Of a DNA stretch of 64,000 bases, positions 16,699-25,904 are shown one piece after another. The stretch lies in NCBI RefSeq assembly GCF_000298315.2, contig NZ_AEYE02000035.1, positions 248,001 to 312,000 of the forward strand, given 5' to 3'. The position numbers were made by a program, and so were the translations under genes. A model generated the notes under the pieces. It made no database searches, had not been told where the DNA came from, and saw only the letters and a list, made by a program, of their open reading frames with translations. This DNA is from Rhizobium grahamii CCGE 502. Its GTDB lineage: Bacteria; Pseudomonadota; Alphaproteobacteria; Rhizobiales; Rhizobiaceae. The number at the start of each line of letters is the position of its first letter. Within the stretch, counting starts at the first letter, position 1.

Positions 16699-18588
16699 AT
16701 GACCATCGCCGCAGATAAGCCAGCCGAAAGCCACGCGTTTGAAGCGGACGTTGCGCGACTTCTGCACATGATGGTCCATTCGGTCTATTCGGACCGGGAC
16801 GTCTTCCTTCGCGAATTGATTTCGAACGCAGCCGACGCGTGCGAAAAACTTCGATATGAGGCGATCGAGACGCCGTCGCTGCTGGGCAGCGCGCCAGATG
16901 CTCGCATCACGATCACGCTTGACGAGGAAAACGGACAGCTTCGCGTCGAGGACAATGGCATTGGCATGAGCCACGACGAGATGATCGAGGCTCTCGGCAC
17001 CATCGCCCGCTCCGGCACGCGGGCTTTCATGGAGCGCGTTGAAGCGAATAAGGCAGGCGAGGGCAGCCAGCTGATCGGGCAATTCGGTGTCGGCTTCTAC
17101 TCCTGCTTCATGGTATCCGACCGGGTCGACGTTGTTTCCCGGCGCGCAGGCGCCAACGAGGCCTGGCTGTGGAGTTCGGACGGCAAGGGCAGCTTCGAAG
17201 TGAAGGGCTTGGATCCTGCCGACGCGCCGGCGCGCGGGACACGGATTACACTTCATTTGATGGATGATGCCCGGACCTATACATCTCGATGGACAGTGGA
17301 GAAGATCGTCAAGGAACAGTCTGGCCATGTTCCGGTCGCAATCGGCATGATCGACAAACCGGGTGGCGAGCCGAAGCAGATAACAGACGGCACAGCAATC
17401 TGGACCAAGGCAAAGTCGGAGATATCCAAGGACGACTATACCGATTTCTACCGCGGTCTCTCGGGTCAATACGACGAGCCCGCCATAACGGTGCATTACC
17501 GGGCCGAAGGGCGTCATGAATACACGACGCTTGCCTATGTACCCGGCTCCCAGCCCCTCGACGTGTTTGACGCTGATCGAAAGGGTCGCATGAAGCTTTA
17601 TGCGAAGCGCGTCTTCATTACGGATGAAGCCGAAGTGCTGCCACGCTACCTCCGCTTTGTTCGTGGGCTGGTCGATACAGCCGACCTGCCCTTGAACGTG
17701 TCGAGAGAGATGATCCAGGACAGCCCCATCTTCGCGGCGATCCGCAAGGGTGTCGCCAACCGTGTCATCAGTGCCATCGAGAAGTTCTCCGAGGATGATG
17801 CAGAGGGCTTCAAGACCTTCTGGGTGAATTTCGGCGCCATTCTCAAGGAGGGGATCTACGAGGATTTCGAGCGTCGCTCTCAACTGCTTGCCATCTCGCG
17901 TTTCCGAACAACGGCATCGGGCGAGGAGCACCGTTCACTCACCGATTATGTGAAAGAGGCAAAGGAAAGCCAGAACGCTATCTACTATCTCGCCGGTGGT
18001 TCGCACGATCAACTCAAGGCTTCACCTCACCTAGAAGGGTTTCGGGCGCGCGGCATCGAGGTTCTCTTGCTGGAAGACTCCATCGACAGCTTTTGGGTCA
18101 TGAATGCTCCCGACTTTGAAGGCAAGACGTTCAAATCTGTTACCCAGGGATCGGCCGATCTGTCGCAGTTTGCAAAGGTTGATGGCATGGATCAGGCGGA
18201 GATTGAGGCTCCCGCCGACACAAAGGCATTCATCGAGTTCGCAAAAGAAAAGCTTACGGATCATGTAGAGGATGTTCGCCTGTCGGACCGGCTGACGGAA
18301 AGCGCGGTTTGCCTCGTAGCTACGGAAGGAGGCTATGACCTCCAGATGGAAAAAATCCTGCAGGGAGCGGGTCGCCTCCAGACCGCTGCCAAACCAATTC
18401 TTGAAATCAATCCGCTGCATCCGATGATCAGGGCCATCGCTGGTATCGTTGATGATTCGGACTTCCGCGACGATGCCGTCGCGCTCTTGCTGGACGAGGC
18501 GCGTATTCTTGACGGCAGCAAACCACTCGATCCCAGAGCCTTCGCAGAGCGGCTTGCAAGGGTTTTCGAAAGAGCGGCGCGATCATAA
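16699..18588 (+). CDS. htpG: molecular chaperone HtpG (Hsp90)
   Basis: 629 aa, the usual length. The ATG at 16699 follows AGGAGAG by 8 nt; upstream in-frame ATG 16645 lacks a site. The N-terminal GHKL ATPase shows VHSVYSDRDVFLRELISNAADA, VEDNGIGM and GQFGVGFYSCFMVSD. The middle domain has LPLNVSREMIQDSP. The C-terminal dimerisation domain ends near the stop. Cytosolic ATP-dependent chaperone; no partner genes nearby. Confidence 0.97.
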   Translation: MTIAADKPAESHAFEADVARLLHMMVHSVYSDRDVFLRELISNAADACEKLRYEAIETPSLLGSAPDARITITLDEENGQLRVEDNGIGMSHDEMIEALGTIARSGTRAFMERVEANKAGEGSQLIGQFGVGFYSCFMVSDRVDVVSRRAGANEAWLWSSDGKGSFEVKGLDPADAPARGTRITLHLMDDARTYTSRWTVEKIVKEQSGHVPVAIGMIDKPGGEPKQITDGTAIWTKAKSEISKDDYTDFYRGLSGQYDEPAITVHYRAEGRHEYTTLAYVPGSQPLDVFDADRKGRMKLYAKRVFITDEAEVLPRYLRFVRGLVDTADLPLNVSREMIQDSPIFAAIRKGVANRVISAIEKFSEDDAEGFKTFWVNFGAILKEGIYEDFERRSQLLAISRFRTTASGEEHRSLTDYVKEAKESQNAIYYLAGGSHDQLKASPHLEGFRARGIEVLLLEDSIDSFWVMNAPDFEGKTFKSVTQGSADLSQFAKVDGMDQAEIEAPADTKAFIEFAKEKLTDHVEDVRLSDRLTESAVCLVATEGGYDLQMEKILQGAGRLQTAAKPILEINPLHPMIRAIAGIVDDSDFRDDAVALLLDEARILDGSKPLDPRAFAERLARVFERAARS

Positions 18589-19351
18589 CGCCGCATGGTC
18601 CCCGTTTTGATGCGGCGACCGAAACGTGGGGAAGTGATGCCGGAGAAAATCGCGATGGTGACGGTGTCTATGATCAAAGACGAATGCCGGTACATGCCGG
18701 TGACGGATCGAGTGCAGCATACGAGGCAGTTCGTTTGCATGACCGTGAGTGGCTTTCATATTTGCTTGGGAGCCGACTCTATACCGCCGGCGATTACGAA
18801 TACTCACCGGTTTCGTGGAAATGCCAATAATCATGGTCGAGGTAGGGGTATCGTGCGAGCCAGCGCGTTATCATGGATGCTCTTTTCGTAATCAACTGTT
18901 CCTGCGATAGTCGCTATTTATCCGCCTACGTATGATGCGGTCGTCGGGAGGATGTCACCCAAGATCTTGCCAATTGAAAGATCGAACGTGCTAACTTCAT
19001 GAAATCGATTGGAGCGGTCAGTCGCAGGCCGAGGCTGGCACCGCAGGCTCAACCATTGCCGATGATTTTACCTGCGACGATAACCTCTTTTTTGACCCAG
19101 TATATGGATTTGCACGCAGGCGTCTCGTCACCGACCAACGCCAGTGCTCGGCAGTTAATCATTGTGGCCAAGGACAGGTCGGAGCCTCTGCTGATTTTTT
19201 CTGCCGAGAGGCGCCACCTCTGCGGAGGTGGGTCATGCGCGGACGTTCTTCCTGCCGCTCCATCACGTGGTAGCCCATATGGTGGATGCTGCGGCCCGCC
19301 GAGAAAGATTGATGCATTTCAGACGCTGAGCGGGCTACCGAGCCAATCCGT
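18589..19351. other. 763-bp stretch without a recognised gene
   Basis: Open frames are short and unlike any family I know. A hairpin CCACCTC-TGCG-GAGGTGG lies at 19214-19231, about 120 bp past the end of the photolyase gene; it lacks a T-run on either side in the right orientation. The rest shows nothing. Confidence 0.4.
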
Positions 19352-20812
19352 TCATGCTCCGTCCTTTGTCGCAGCGTAGGCCACGAGCACCCTGTCCCGG
19401 GCAAACGCGTGGTCCACCACCGGCTCGGGATAGGTCGTGCCGAGCTTGATGGCTGCGCTCGCCAGAACACTGGCCGGGGCGTCGAAAGGCCGATGGATGT
19501 ACTTATTGTCGAGGTTCGCCAATTCAGGGATGAACTCGCGAACGTAGGAACCGTCCGGATCGAACTTTTCGCCTTGGAGGGTCGGATTGAAGATGCGGAA
19601 GAAAGGCGAGGCGTCCGCACCCGATCCTGCGACCCATTGCCAGCTAGCTGCGTTATTGGCGGGATCGGCGTCGACTAACGTTTCCCGAAACCAAGTTTCG
19701 CCATGCCGCCAGTCGATCATCAGGTCCTTGACCAAGAAGGACGCTACGATCATGCGAACCCGATTGTGCATGAAGCCATGCCGCCAGAGCTGGCGCATCC
19801 CAGCATCCACGATCGGATAGCCGGTCACTCCCTTCGTCCATGCCGAGAAATGCTTCTTGTCATTTTGCCAGGGAAAGGCGTCCATTCGGTCGTTCCAGTT
19901 CCTATTGGGCAGCTCTGGAAAGTGATAGATGAGGTGGTAGGAAAACTCCCGCCAAGCAAGTTCCTTGCGGAAGTGCACCAGATCGGCCACTGGCACGCGC
20001 TTACTTGACCCCCGCGTCTCGCACCAGATGCGTGCAGGAGAGATGACTCCGAGTGCCAGGTAAGGAGAGAGCAGGGACGTCGCCCGTCGCGACGGTTGAT
20101 CCCGGTTGCGCCTATAACCTTGTAGGTCATTCTCGACAAAATCGGTCAGTCGTCGATGTGCCGCCTCTTCACCGGGAACCCAGATGTCCTTGAACTCACT
20201 CGCCCAGTCCGGCTTTGTGGGCAGCAACCTCCATTCAGCAAGCGGCTCGGATTTCTGAGGCAGGTCAATGAATTTTACCTTTGTCGGCGGATCGAGTGGG
20301 TCGTCCGGCTCGCCCAACTTTTCTAAGGCACGCCAGAACGGGGTATAGGTCCGGTAGGGCGTACCTGCGCCGGTCATCAGTCTGGAAGGGTCGTGGAGAA
20401 GCTGTCCGGAAAAACTCTTCGCCTCAATGCCTTGCTCTGCCAGCGCTCGCTTAATACGCGTATCGATTGCAATACCGGCCGGGTCGTAGCGCCGATTCCA
20501 CAGGACCATCTCAGCCCCGCTGTCATCAATAAGGTCGCATAGCAAATCAAGCGCATCACCGGAGATTAAATGCAGTCTCCCGCCGAGTTTGCCGAGCGCC
20601 ATCTCCAAGCTTTCAAGCGAGTGGTGGAGCCACCACGCCTGTGCTGCGCCAAGCGGGCCGGTGCCATCCGAACGAGGTTCCCGGATATAGATGGCGATGA
20701 TGGGGCGTCCCAACTTACAGGCCGCGTGTAAAGCGCGGTTGTCGTCGAGGCGCAAGTCCTTGCGAAACCAAAGAATAACAGGCCTCGCGTTTTCGGTCGC
20801 CAATGAGATCAT
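19352..20812 (-). CDS. phrB: deoxyribodipyrimidine photolyase (class I CPD photolyase)
   Basis: 486 aa. The N-terminal photolyase domain starts PVILWFRKDLRLDDNRAL (antenna-binding Rossmann fold). The C-terminal FAD-binding domain shows ELAWREFSYHLIYHFPELP, TGYPIVDAGMRQLW, HNRVRMIVASFLVKDL and NNAASWQWVAGSGADASPYF-type sequence (here DASPFFRIFNP). These are class I CPD photolyase signatures, including the Trp residues of the electron chain region. It repairs cyclobutane pyrimidine dimers using blue light and FADH-. Monocistronic; no ribosome site stands out. Confidence 0.96.
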   Translation of the reverse strand: MISLATENARPVILWFRKDLRLDDNRALHAACKLGRPIIAIYIREPRSDGTGPLGAAQAWWLHHSLESLEMALGKLGGRLHLISGDALDLLCDLIDDSGAEMVLWNRRYDPAGIAIDTRIKRALAEQGIEAKSFSGQLLHDPSRLMTGAGTPYRTYTPFWRALEKLGEPDDPLDPPTKVKFIDLPQKSEPLAEWRLLPTKPDWASEFKDIWVPGEEAAHRRLTDFVENDLQGYRRNRDQPSRRATSLLSPYLALGVISPARIWCETRGSSKRVPVADLVHFRKELAWREFSYHLIYHFPELPNRNWNDRMDAFPWQNDKKHFSAWTKGVTGYPIVDAGMRQLWRHGFMHNRVRMIVASFLVKDLMIDWRHGETWFRETLVDADPANNAASWQWVAGSGADASPFFRIFNPTLQGEKFDPDGSYVREFIPELANLDNKYIHRPFDAPASVLASAAIKLGTTYPEPVVDHAFARDRVLVAYAATKDGA

Positions 20813-20920
20813 CCCTGTTTGCGTGTTTCTTCTGTTACGAAACCACCGCGGGCGTGGATCAGAAACACATCGCCCGCGTCAAGGCCAGATCTTCCTGGAC
20901 GGCAACCGGCCGGTTGCTTG

Positions 20921-21219
20921 TCACATTGATGCCTCGTACACCATCGTTGCAGCAACCAGGTCTGCCAAGGCGGTGCCGACCGCCTTGTAGAGTGTAATCT
21001 CGGTGTTCGACACGCGCACCGGCCTTTCTGTGCGGCACAGTTCGCCGAGCGTGGCGCGCACCGAGTTCGCGGAAAAGATACCAGACTTTATCGGCTGAAC
21101 CAGGTCGCCAGCTTCATGCAGCGCTTCCGGTGTGTCTATATAGACCGATGACCGCCTTATCGCCTCATCGTCCGCCTCGCGCATTGCCGGAGTGAAGCTA
21201 CCGATGAGGTCCACATGCG
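20921..21219 (-). pseudogene. ornithine cyclodeaminase/mu-crystallin family, C-terminal fragment
   Basis: The frame encodes HVDLIGSFTPAMREADDEAI, then YIDTPEALHEAGDLVQPI and ITLYKAVGTALADLVAATMVYE, the last third of an ornithine cyclodeaminase-family protein. The open frame starts at 21280, but its first about 20 residues (APPPARRRTTPPAP) are not homologous and replace the NAD-binding domain. So the gene is 5'-truncated by a deletion or rearrangement near 21220. Confidence 0.75.
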
Positions 21220-21321
21220 GGGCGGGTGGGGTGGTGCGGCGGCGGGCGGGCGGTGGTGCGCTTTTGCAAAGCCATTTCACACTAACTAACTATTTAGATA
21301 CAAAACTATATGGTTATAATT

Positions 21322-21342
21322 CAAATTCTTAGCGAGAATTTG
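21322..21342. promoter_or_regulatory. inverted repeat before the dehydrogenase operon
   Basis: CAAATTCT-TAGCG-AGAATTTG: perfect 8-bp arms with a 5-nt spacer in an AT-rich stretch, ending 107 bp before the start at 21450. It could be a regulator operator or, less likely, a weak hairpin. Confidence 0.4.
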
Positions 21343-21449
21343 TGGTCTTCACCAGGTGCCCCAAGCCTTGACAGCCTACGCGTTTCACTGTCTCTTCCCT
21401 CGTGACGAATAGACCGGGTTTCGAAAATTTGCGGGAGGACGTTTCTGTT

Positions 21450-22460
21450 ATGTTGAGATTTGCCGTCGTCGGGATGGACCATGGACACACGCTCGACCAC
21501 GTGAAGGGCCTGCTTGCCGCGGGCGCAGAATTCGCCGGCTATTGCCCCCAGACTTCAGTGCCTGCGCTTCTTGAAACATTCAGGAAAACCTATCCTGATG
21601 CACCACAGGTCGATCGCGATGCGATCTTTGCGGATCAGTCAATCGACATCATCTGCATCGCTGCAATCCCACGGGACCGGGCCGGATTGGCGATCCGCGC
21701 GATGAAGGCAGGCAAGGACGTCATGACGGACAAGCCCGGGGTTACGACTTTCGCGCAGTTGGAAGAAGTCAGACGCACCGTCGCAGAAACGGGTCGCATA
21801 TTCTCGATCTGTTTTTCCGAGCGCCATTGTGTGCGTTCTGCCGTCAAGGCCGGAAAACTTATCAAGGAGGGAGCGATCGGCACGGTCATTCAGACGCTCG
21901 GAATGGGACCTCACAGGCTACAGCTTCCTACTCGGCCGGACTGGTTCTTCGATCCTCACCAGTATGGTGGAATTATTGTCGACATCGCTTCCCACCAAGT
22001 CGACCAGTTCCTGTTTTACACCGGCTCGACGGACGCGGAAGTGGCGGCCAGTTCGGTTGGAAATTTCGGCATGCCCGGCAGACCAAACTTCCAGGACTTC
22101 GGTGAGGTGTTGCTTCGCTCCGACAAGGCCTCGGGCTATGTGCGTGTCGACTGGTTTACCCCGGAGGCCCTGCCGACATGGGGGGACGGGCGCCTGACAA
22201 TCCTCGGTACCGAGGGCTACATTGAGCTGCGAAAATATATCGATATTGCCGGACGCCCGGGCAAGGACCATCTCTTCCTGGTCAACGGCAAGGAGATGAC
22301 GCACATCGATTGCAGCAGCGAGAAGCTCGATTATTTCGACGCTTTTGCCGCCGACGTGCGCGACCGGACCGAGACGGCGATGCCGCAGGCCCACGTCTAT
22401 GAAGTCTGCCGCCTGTCGCTGGAAGCTCAATCAAAGGCAGCGCGCCTGGGTCATCGCTGA
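21450..22460 (+). CDS. Gfo/Idh/MocA family oxidoreductase
   Basis: 336 aa. The ATG at 21450 follows GGGAGGA by about 11 nt; the frame is open further upstream without a site. N-terminal Rossmann domain (LRFAVVGMDHGHTLDHVKG, a variant of the usual GxGxxG). The conserved catalytic-loop Lys lies in AGKDVMTDKPG. The C-terminal alpha/beta domain has GGIIVDIASHQVDQFLFYTG, where the His is the expected catalytic residue. It should be an NAD(P)-dependent dehydrogenase of a sugar, inositol or related compound. First of three tightly packed genes; 10 nt to the next. Confidence 0.88.
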   Translation: MLRFAVVGMDHGHTLDHVKGLLAAGAEFAGYCPQTSVPALLETFRKTYPDAPQVDRDAIFADQSIDIICIAAIPRDRAGLAIRAMKAGKDVMTDKPGVTTFAQLEEVRRTVAETGRIFSICFSERHCVRSAVKAGKLIKEGAIGTVIQTLGMGPHRLQLPTRPDWFFDPHQYGGIIVDIASHQVDQFLFYTGSTDAEVAASSVGNFGMPGRPNFQDFGEVLLRSDKASGYVRVDWFTPEALPTWGDGRLTILGTEGYIELRKYIDIAGRPGKDHLFLVNGKEMTHIDCSSEKLDYFDAFAADVRDRTETAMPQAHVYEVCRLSLEAQSKAARLGHR

Positions 22461-22470
22461 GGAAGCCAAC

Positions 22471-23568
22471 ATGCCCAAGAAGTTTCGCGTTGGTGTCATC
22501 GGAGCGGGGATCGCCTCGCGCCACCTGACAGGATTTGCCTGGAACAGGGAATTGTATGAGGTTGCTGTTCTCTGCTCTCTAGACGAAGACCGCGGCAGGC
22601 AGCTTTGCGAAGAATTCGGCATTCCCGAATACACTCAGGATGCCGAAACGATGATCGCCCGCTCCGATCTCGATATCATCGACATTTGCACGCCGCCCAG
22701 TTCGCATTTCGAGCTTTGCCGCAAGGCGATCGAAGCAGGAAAGCATGTGATCTGCGAGAAGCCGCTGTTCGGCTCGATAGCCGAAGTGGATGAGATGGCT
22801 CGGATTGTAGCGCGCGCCGAAGGTCCGAAGCTGATGCCGATCTTTCAGTATCGCTATGGCTCGGGGCTTCAAAAGCTCAAGATGTTGATCGATCTCGGCC
22901 TGACCGGCACTCCGTTCCTGACGACGATCGAGACGCATTGGTGGCGTGGCCCCGACTACTATGCCGTCCCGTGGCGGGGGAAATGGGTGACCGAACTCGG
23001 TGGCGGTCTCCTTGGCCATGCGATCCACGCGCACGACATGCTGAATTATGTGCACGGCGCCTGTGCGGAGATCTTTTCCTACGGGGCAACCCTGGTGAAT
23101 CCGATCGAGGTCGAAGACACGGCCGCACTTTCGGTAAAAATGAAGAATGGGTCGCTAGCGACGCTCTCGATGACACTCGGCTCCCGTAAGGAAATCTCCC
23201 GCCTGCGGTTCTGCTTCGCCGATCTCGTCGTCGAGAGCATTCTCGAGCCTTACACGATGGGTCGCGACCCCTGGAGCTTTATAGCAGGCACGGAAGAGCA
23301 TCAAAAGCGGGTGGACGAAGCGCTTGCCGGTTACGTCATCAAGGAAGATGGCTATACCAGGCAATTCGAACTCTTCCATCACGCACTTCTGACCCACGGC
23401 GACCCACCGGTAACACTGGAGGACGCCCGCAACTCACTTGAGCTCGTCACCGCCGCCTATCACTCGCAGCGCACCGGGCAACCGACGAAACTGCCGATCC
23501 TTTCGGATCATCCACTCTATCATTCCTGGCTGCCGGAAGAAGAGCGCCGTCTGACCGCCGGAGCCTGA
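22471..23568 (+). CDS. Gfo/Idh/MocA family oxidoreductase
   Basis: 365 aa, ATG preceded by GAGGAAG. It has a canonical Rossmann motif (FRVGVIGAGIASRHL), EAGKHVICEKPLFGS with the conserved EKP, and GGGLLGHAIHAHDMLNYVHG with the catalytic-region His and Asp. It is a second dehydrogenase next to 21450-22460 but clearly diverged from it, so the pair probably performs two steps or forms a hetero-oligomer. It is 10 nt after the first gene and 4 nt before the VOC gene. Confidence 0.9.
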   Translation: MPKKFRVGVIGAGIASRHLTGFAWNRELYEVAVLCSLDEDRGRQLCEEFGIPEYTQDAETMIARSDLDIIDICTPPSSHFELCRKAIEAGKHVICEKPLFGSIAEVDEMARIVARAEGPKLMPIFQYRYGSGLQKLKMLIDLGLTGTPFLTTIETHWWRGPDYYAVPWRGKWVTELGGGLLGHAIHAHDMLNYVHGACAEIFSYGATLVNPIEVEDTAALSVKMKNGSLATLSMTLGSRKEISRLRFCFADLVVESILEPYTMGRDPWSFIAGTEEHQKRVDEALAGYVIKEDGYTRQFELFHHALLTHGDPPVTLEDARNSLELVTAAYHSQRTGQPTKLPILSDHPLYHSWLPEEERRLTAGA

Positions 23569-23572
23569 GACA

Positions 23573-23974
23573 ATGATCAAAGGCTTCGAACATGTCGGCA
23601 TGGTGACCGGGGACATGGACCGGTCACTTGCCTTCTACCGCGACCTTCTTGGTCTGCGCCTTCACCTGCGAAAAACCATGGCCAACGGCACGGACGTGGT
23701 TTTCCTCGATGCAGGCGGTGGCATGCTGGAAATCTTCGCGCCGCCTGGGGGCGCGTCGCGTTCCACCGATCTGCCGGCAGCAACATCGGGCGTTTTGCAT
23801 ATCACCTTCGTTGTCGAAAGCGTCGACGAAAGCTTCGCGAGCTTGGAAGCGGCCGGTGTCGAGATCAAGGAGAGACCTCGTGCCGCGGTCAATTCGGAAG
23901 TGCTGAAGAGGGTCGCGTTCGTTCGCGACCCCAATGGTATCATCGTCGAGTTGGCCGAGCGCGCCACGAGCTGA
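23573..23974 (+). CDS. VOC (glyoxalase/bleomycin resistance) family protein
   Basis: 133 aa with the paired beta-alpha-beta-beta-beta modules of the VOC fold: GFEHVGMVTGDMDRSLAFYRDLLGLRL at the start and LHITFVVESVDESF and FVRDPNGIIVELAER in the second half. Metal ligands are likely His (EHVG), Glu (MLEIF), His (LHITF) and Glu (VELAE). It may be an epimerase, isomerase, dioxygenase or glyoxalase acting on the product of the two dehydrogenases; the operon suggests a sugar-acid pathway. Confidence 0.88.
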   Translation: MIKGFEHVGMVTGDMDRSLAFYRDLLGLRLHLRKTMANGTDVVFLDAGGGMLEIFAPPGGASRSTDLPAATSGVLHITFVVESVDESFASLEAAGVEIKERPRAAVNSEVLKRVAFVRDPNGIIVELAERATS

Positions 23975-24100
23975 CGTTCCTGATTGATGCGAATGCGATA
24001 TCGGCCTGCAGTGCAAAATTTCTGGCAGCGGTAACGACTCCGTAATTCCCATTTGCCAGCCTGATGGAGGCGAGACATTCCTTCATGGCTGGGGGCTGAC

Positions 24101-24355
24101 ATGTCAGGCAGTAAGGACGACTGGATCAATCAGCGCGCCTACGCGCTTTGGGAAGCCGAAGGGCGGCCGGATGGCCGCAGCGGCGACCACTGGCAGCAAG
24201 CCGCACGCGAGTATCAGCAACTCGAATTGACCCGCGCCTCCGTGGACGGAAGCGACCTTGTCGCACGCCTTCGGGCGATGGGGCGCCTGATGCGCGCGGC
24301 CGGCCCACAGATCGACACGGTGCCCGCGATAGACGAGCACAAAGCCTCGGCATGA
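24101..24355 (+). CDS. DUF2934 protein
   Basis: 84 aa. Residues 6-35 carry the DUF2934 signature: DDWINQRAYALWEAEGRPDG, then HWQQA. Proteins with this motif are common in rhizobia, often two or three per replicon, and their function is unknown. Cytoplasmic; no signal peptide. It stands alone between the VOC gene and the convergent peptidase-like gene. Confidence 0.8.
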   Translation: MSGSKDDWINQRAYALWEAEGRPDGRSGDHWQQAAREYQQLELTRASVDGSDLVARLRAMGRLMRAAGPQIDTVPAIDEHKASA

Positions 24356-24386
24356 CGCGGCCCGCCTAAACGCCGGCAAAGATCGA

Positions 24387-25751
24387 TCACTCACGGACGA
24401 GAACATTGCTCGACTGCAGCCAGAATGGTGGCAGATAGAGTGGTGTCGAGGACAGCGGCAGAATGTTGTCGGAAAGCGCGACGCCGAGGCTATCCGCCAT
24501 AAATGCACGCCGCGCGGCAATACGCGCATGCATATCAGGATAGCGCAGGCGTATCTGCCCGCGAAGTTCGGCATCGGCGAAGGCCACCGTGTCTTCGCAG
24601 TTGAGCGCCCAACCAGCCGGCATCGGCACCGGTATGACGTCAACCTGGAAAGGCATGCCGGAACGCAAGCGCTCAGCCGAGCCGGGGCGGACAGGCGAAT
24701 GAAGCCATTCCTCGTGACTGCCGAGGTGGCCGGGATTCAGCGCCGAATTGAGGCCTGCCGATTTGAGTTTTTCGGTAACCACCGAGAATAGATCACCGCC
24801 GGCCACCCCGATATCCGCCGTCTGATACCACGAAATCAAGGCCTCGAAGTATGCCTTCGCAGGCTTCAGGAACGCCTCGTCATGGTCCGTCAGCAGACCG
24901 GCGCGCGAAGACAAAGCGCCCCAATAACCGAGCGCCGTTGTGACGCCATCGCCTTTCGTCAGTCGGCGTCCGCTTGGGCTGCGCAGACCGACAATGTTCT
25001 CGCCAGCACTGACCGAGGCAAACATCGTGTGGACGTTGACCGGATCCCCCTCATAGCCGAGGCGGCCGAGTGCCTCGAATTCCGTGTCGCCCACCCGGAC
25101 GCTGGCAACGACCCTGAAGAGTGCCTCCGAGCAGCGCACCGCCGCCCACTCGAAGACTGCAAGCTGATCGACGTCGACAATCGCGCGATGGCCGGTTTCC
25201 GGATGCATGAGAACAGATGTAGCATCGATCAGTCGCGCTGAATGACCGATCGCCCGGCGTAACACGTTCACGATGAAATGCGGTACGAAAAAGCTCTGAC
25301 CGGCGTCTTCGTCTTCATCGGTTGAGAGATATTTCCAGCCCACGAGACCGATAGAATCGCCGATTTTGATGCCCGCGTCGCGCAGCCGATCAATAAGCCG
25401 CGGATCTTGGCTGCGATCCTGGCCCATGAGGCTGAAGCTTTGTGCGCGCAGCACCGTGATGCCCGGCAGCCTGGCAAGCGCCGTGTAGCTTTCGGATTCG
25501 TTTCCGGTGATGATCACCCTGCGGCCGCATGGCCCCAGGAGCAGCAGCGCCTCCTCGAAGCGCGGTTCGAAACCGGACAGATGCATGATGTTCCCGAAGT
25601 GCTCGCGATCGGCATAGACGACAAGCCAGTCAGTACCCGCTGCCTTCAAGGCTGCATCCGCACGCGCGGAATAGGTGGCGGGAGGGATTTGCGGTTGCGT
25701 TCCGAGGGCGCCGAAATTCGGCAGGACAACAGATGCGAGAGCGATGGACAT
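24387..25751 (-). CDS. M24-fold (pita-bread, creatinase-like) hydrolase
   Basis: 454 aa; ATG 25751 has GGAGG 6 nt upstream. The N-terminal third resembles creatinase/prolidase N domains (DWLVVYADREHFGNIMHLSGFEPRFEEALLLLG). The C-terminal two thirds are the M24 fold, but several metal ligands are not conserved: the usual Asp pair falls at TTALGYWGALSSRAG (Ala and Ser), and the Glu of the MxxxxEPG strand is Asp in FQVDVIP. PGHLGSHEEW and NCEDTVAF remain. It is therefore probably metal-independent like creatinase, or inactive as a peptidase. It is divergent from the LacI-type regulator, whose start lies 153 bp away. Confidence 0.8.
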   Translation of the reverse strand: MSIALASVVLPNFGALGTQPQIPPATYSARADAALKAAGTDWLVVYADREHFGNIMHLSGFEPRFEEALLLLGPCGRRVIITGNESESYTALARLPGITVLRAQSFSLMGQDRSQDPRLIDRLRDAGIKIGDSIGLVGWKYLSTDEDEDAGQSFFVPHFIVNVLRRAIGHSARLIDATSVLMHPETGHRAIVDVDQLAVFEWAAVRCSEALFRVVASVRVGDTEFEALGRLGYEGDPVNVHTMFASVSAGENIVGLRSPSGRRLTKGDGVTTALGYWGALSSRAGLLTDHDEAFLKPAKAYFEALISWYQTADIGVAGGDLFSVVTEKLKSAGLNSALNPGHLGSHEEWLHSPVRPGSAERLRSGMPFQVDVIPVPMPAGWALNCEDTVAFADAELRGQIRLRYPDMHARIAARRAFMADSLGVALSDNILPLSSTPLYLPPFWLQSSNVLVRE

Positions 25752-25904
25752 GCGGTTCCTCCAACCAAAACGAAAGTCAAATAAAGGTAAAAAGCACAAA
25801 ATACGTGTATTGCCCGGGGCAGGCAGCCAACACATCAAAGATTAGCATAGCCGAACCCCACTCCGCTGCGGTATCACGCCTCCAAAGGTGGAAGGCTGAC
25901 AATC

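Noticed and set aside
18595-18891. 98-codon open frame after htpG
   Set aside because: No recognisable domain, no convincing ribosome site, and an odd composition.
19214-19231. CCACCTC/GAGGTGG hairpin past the photolyase gene as an intrinsic terminator
   Set aside because: It lies about 120 bp beyond the stop and lacks a T-run on the minus strand.
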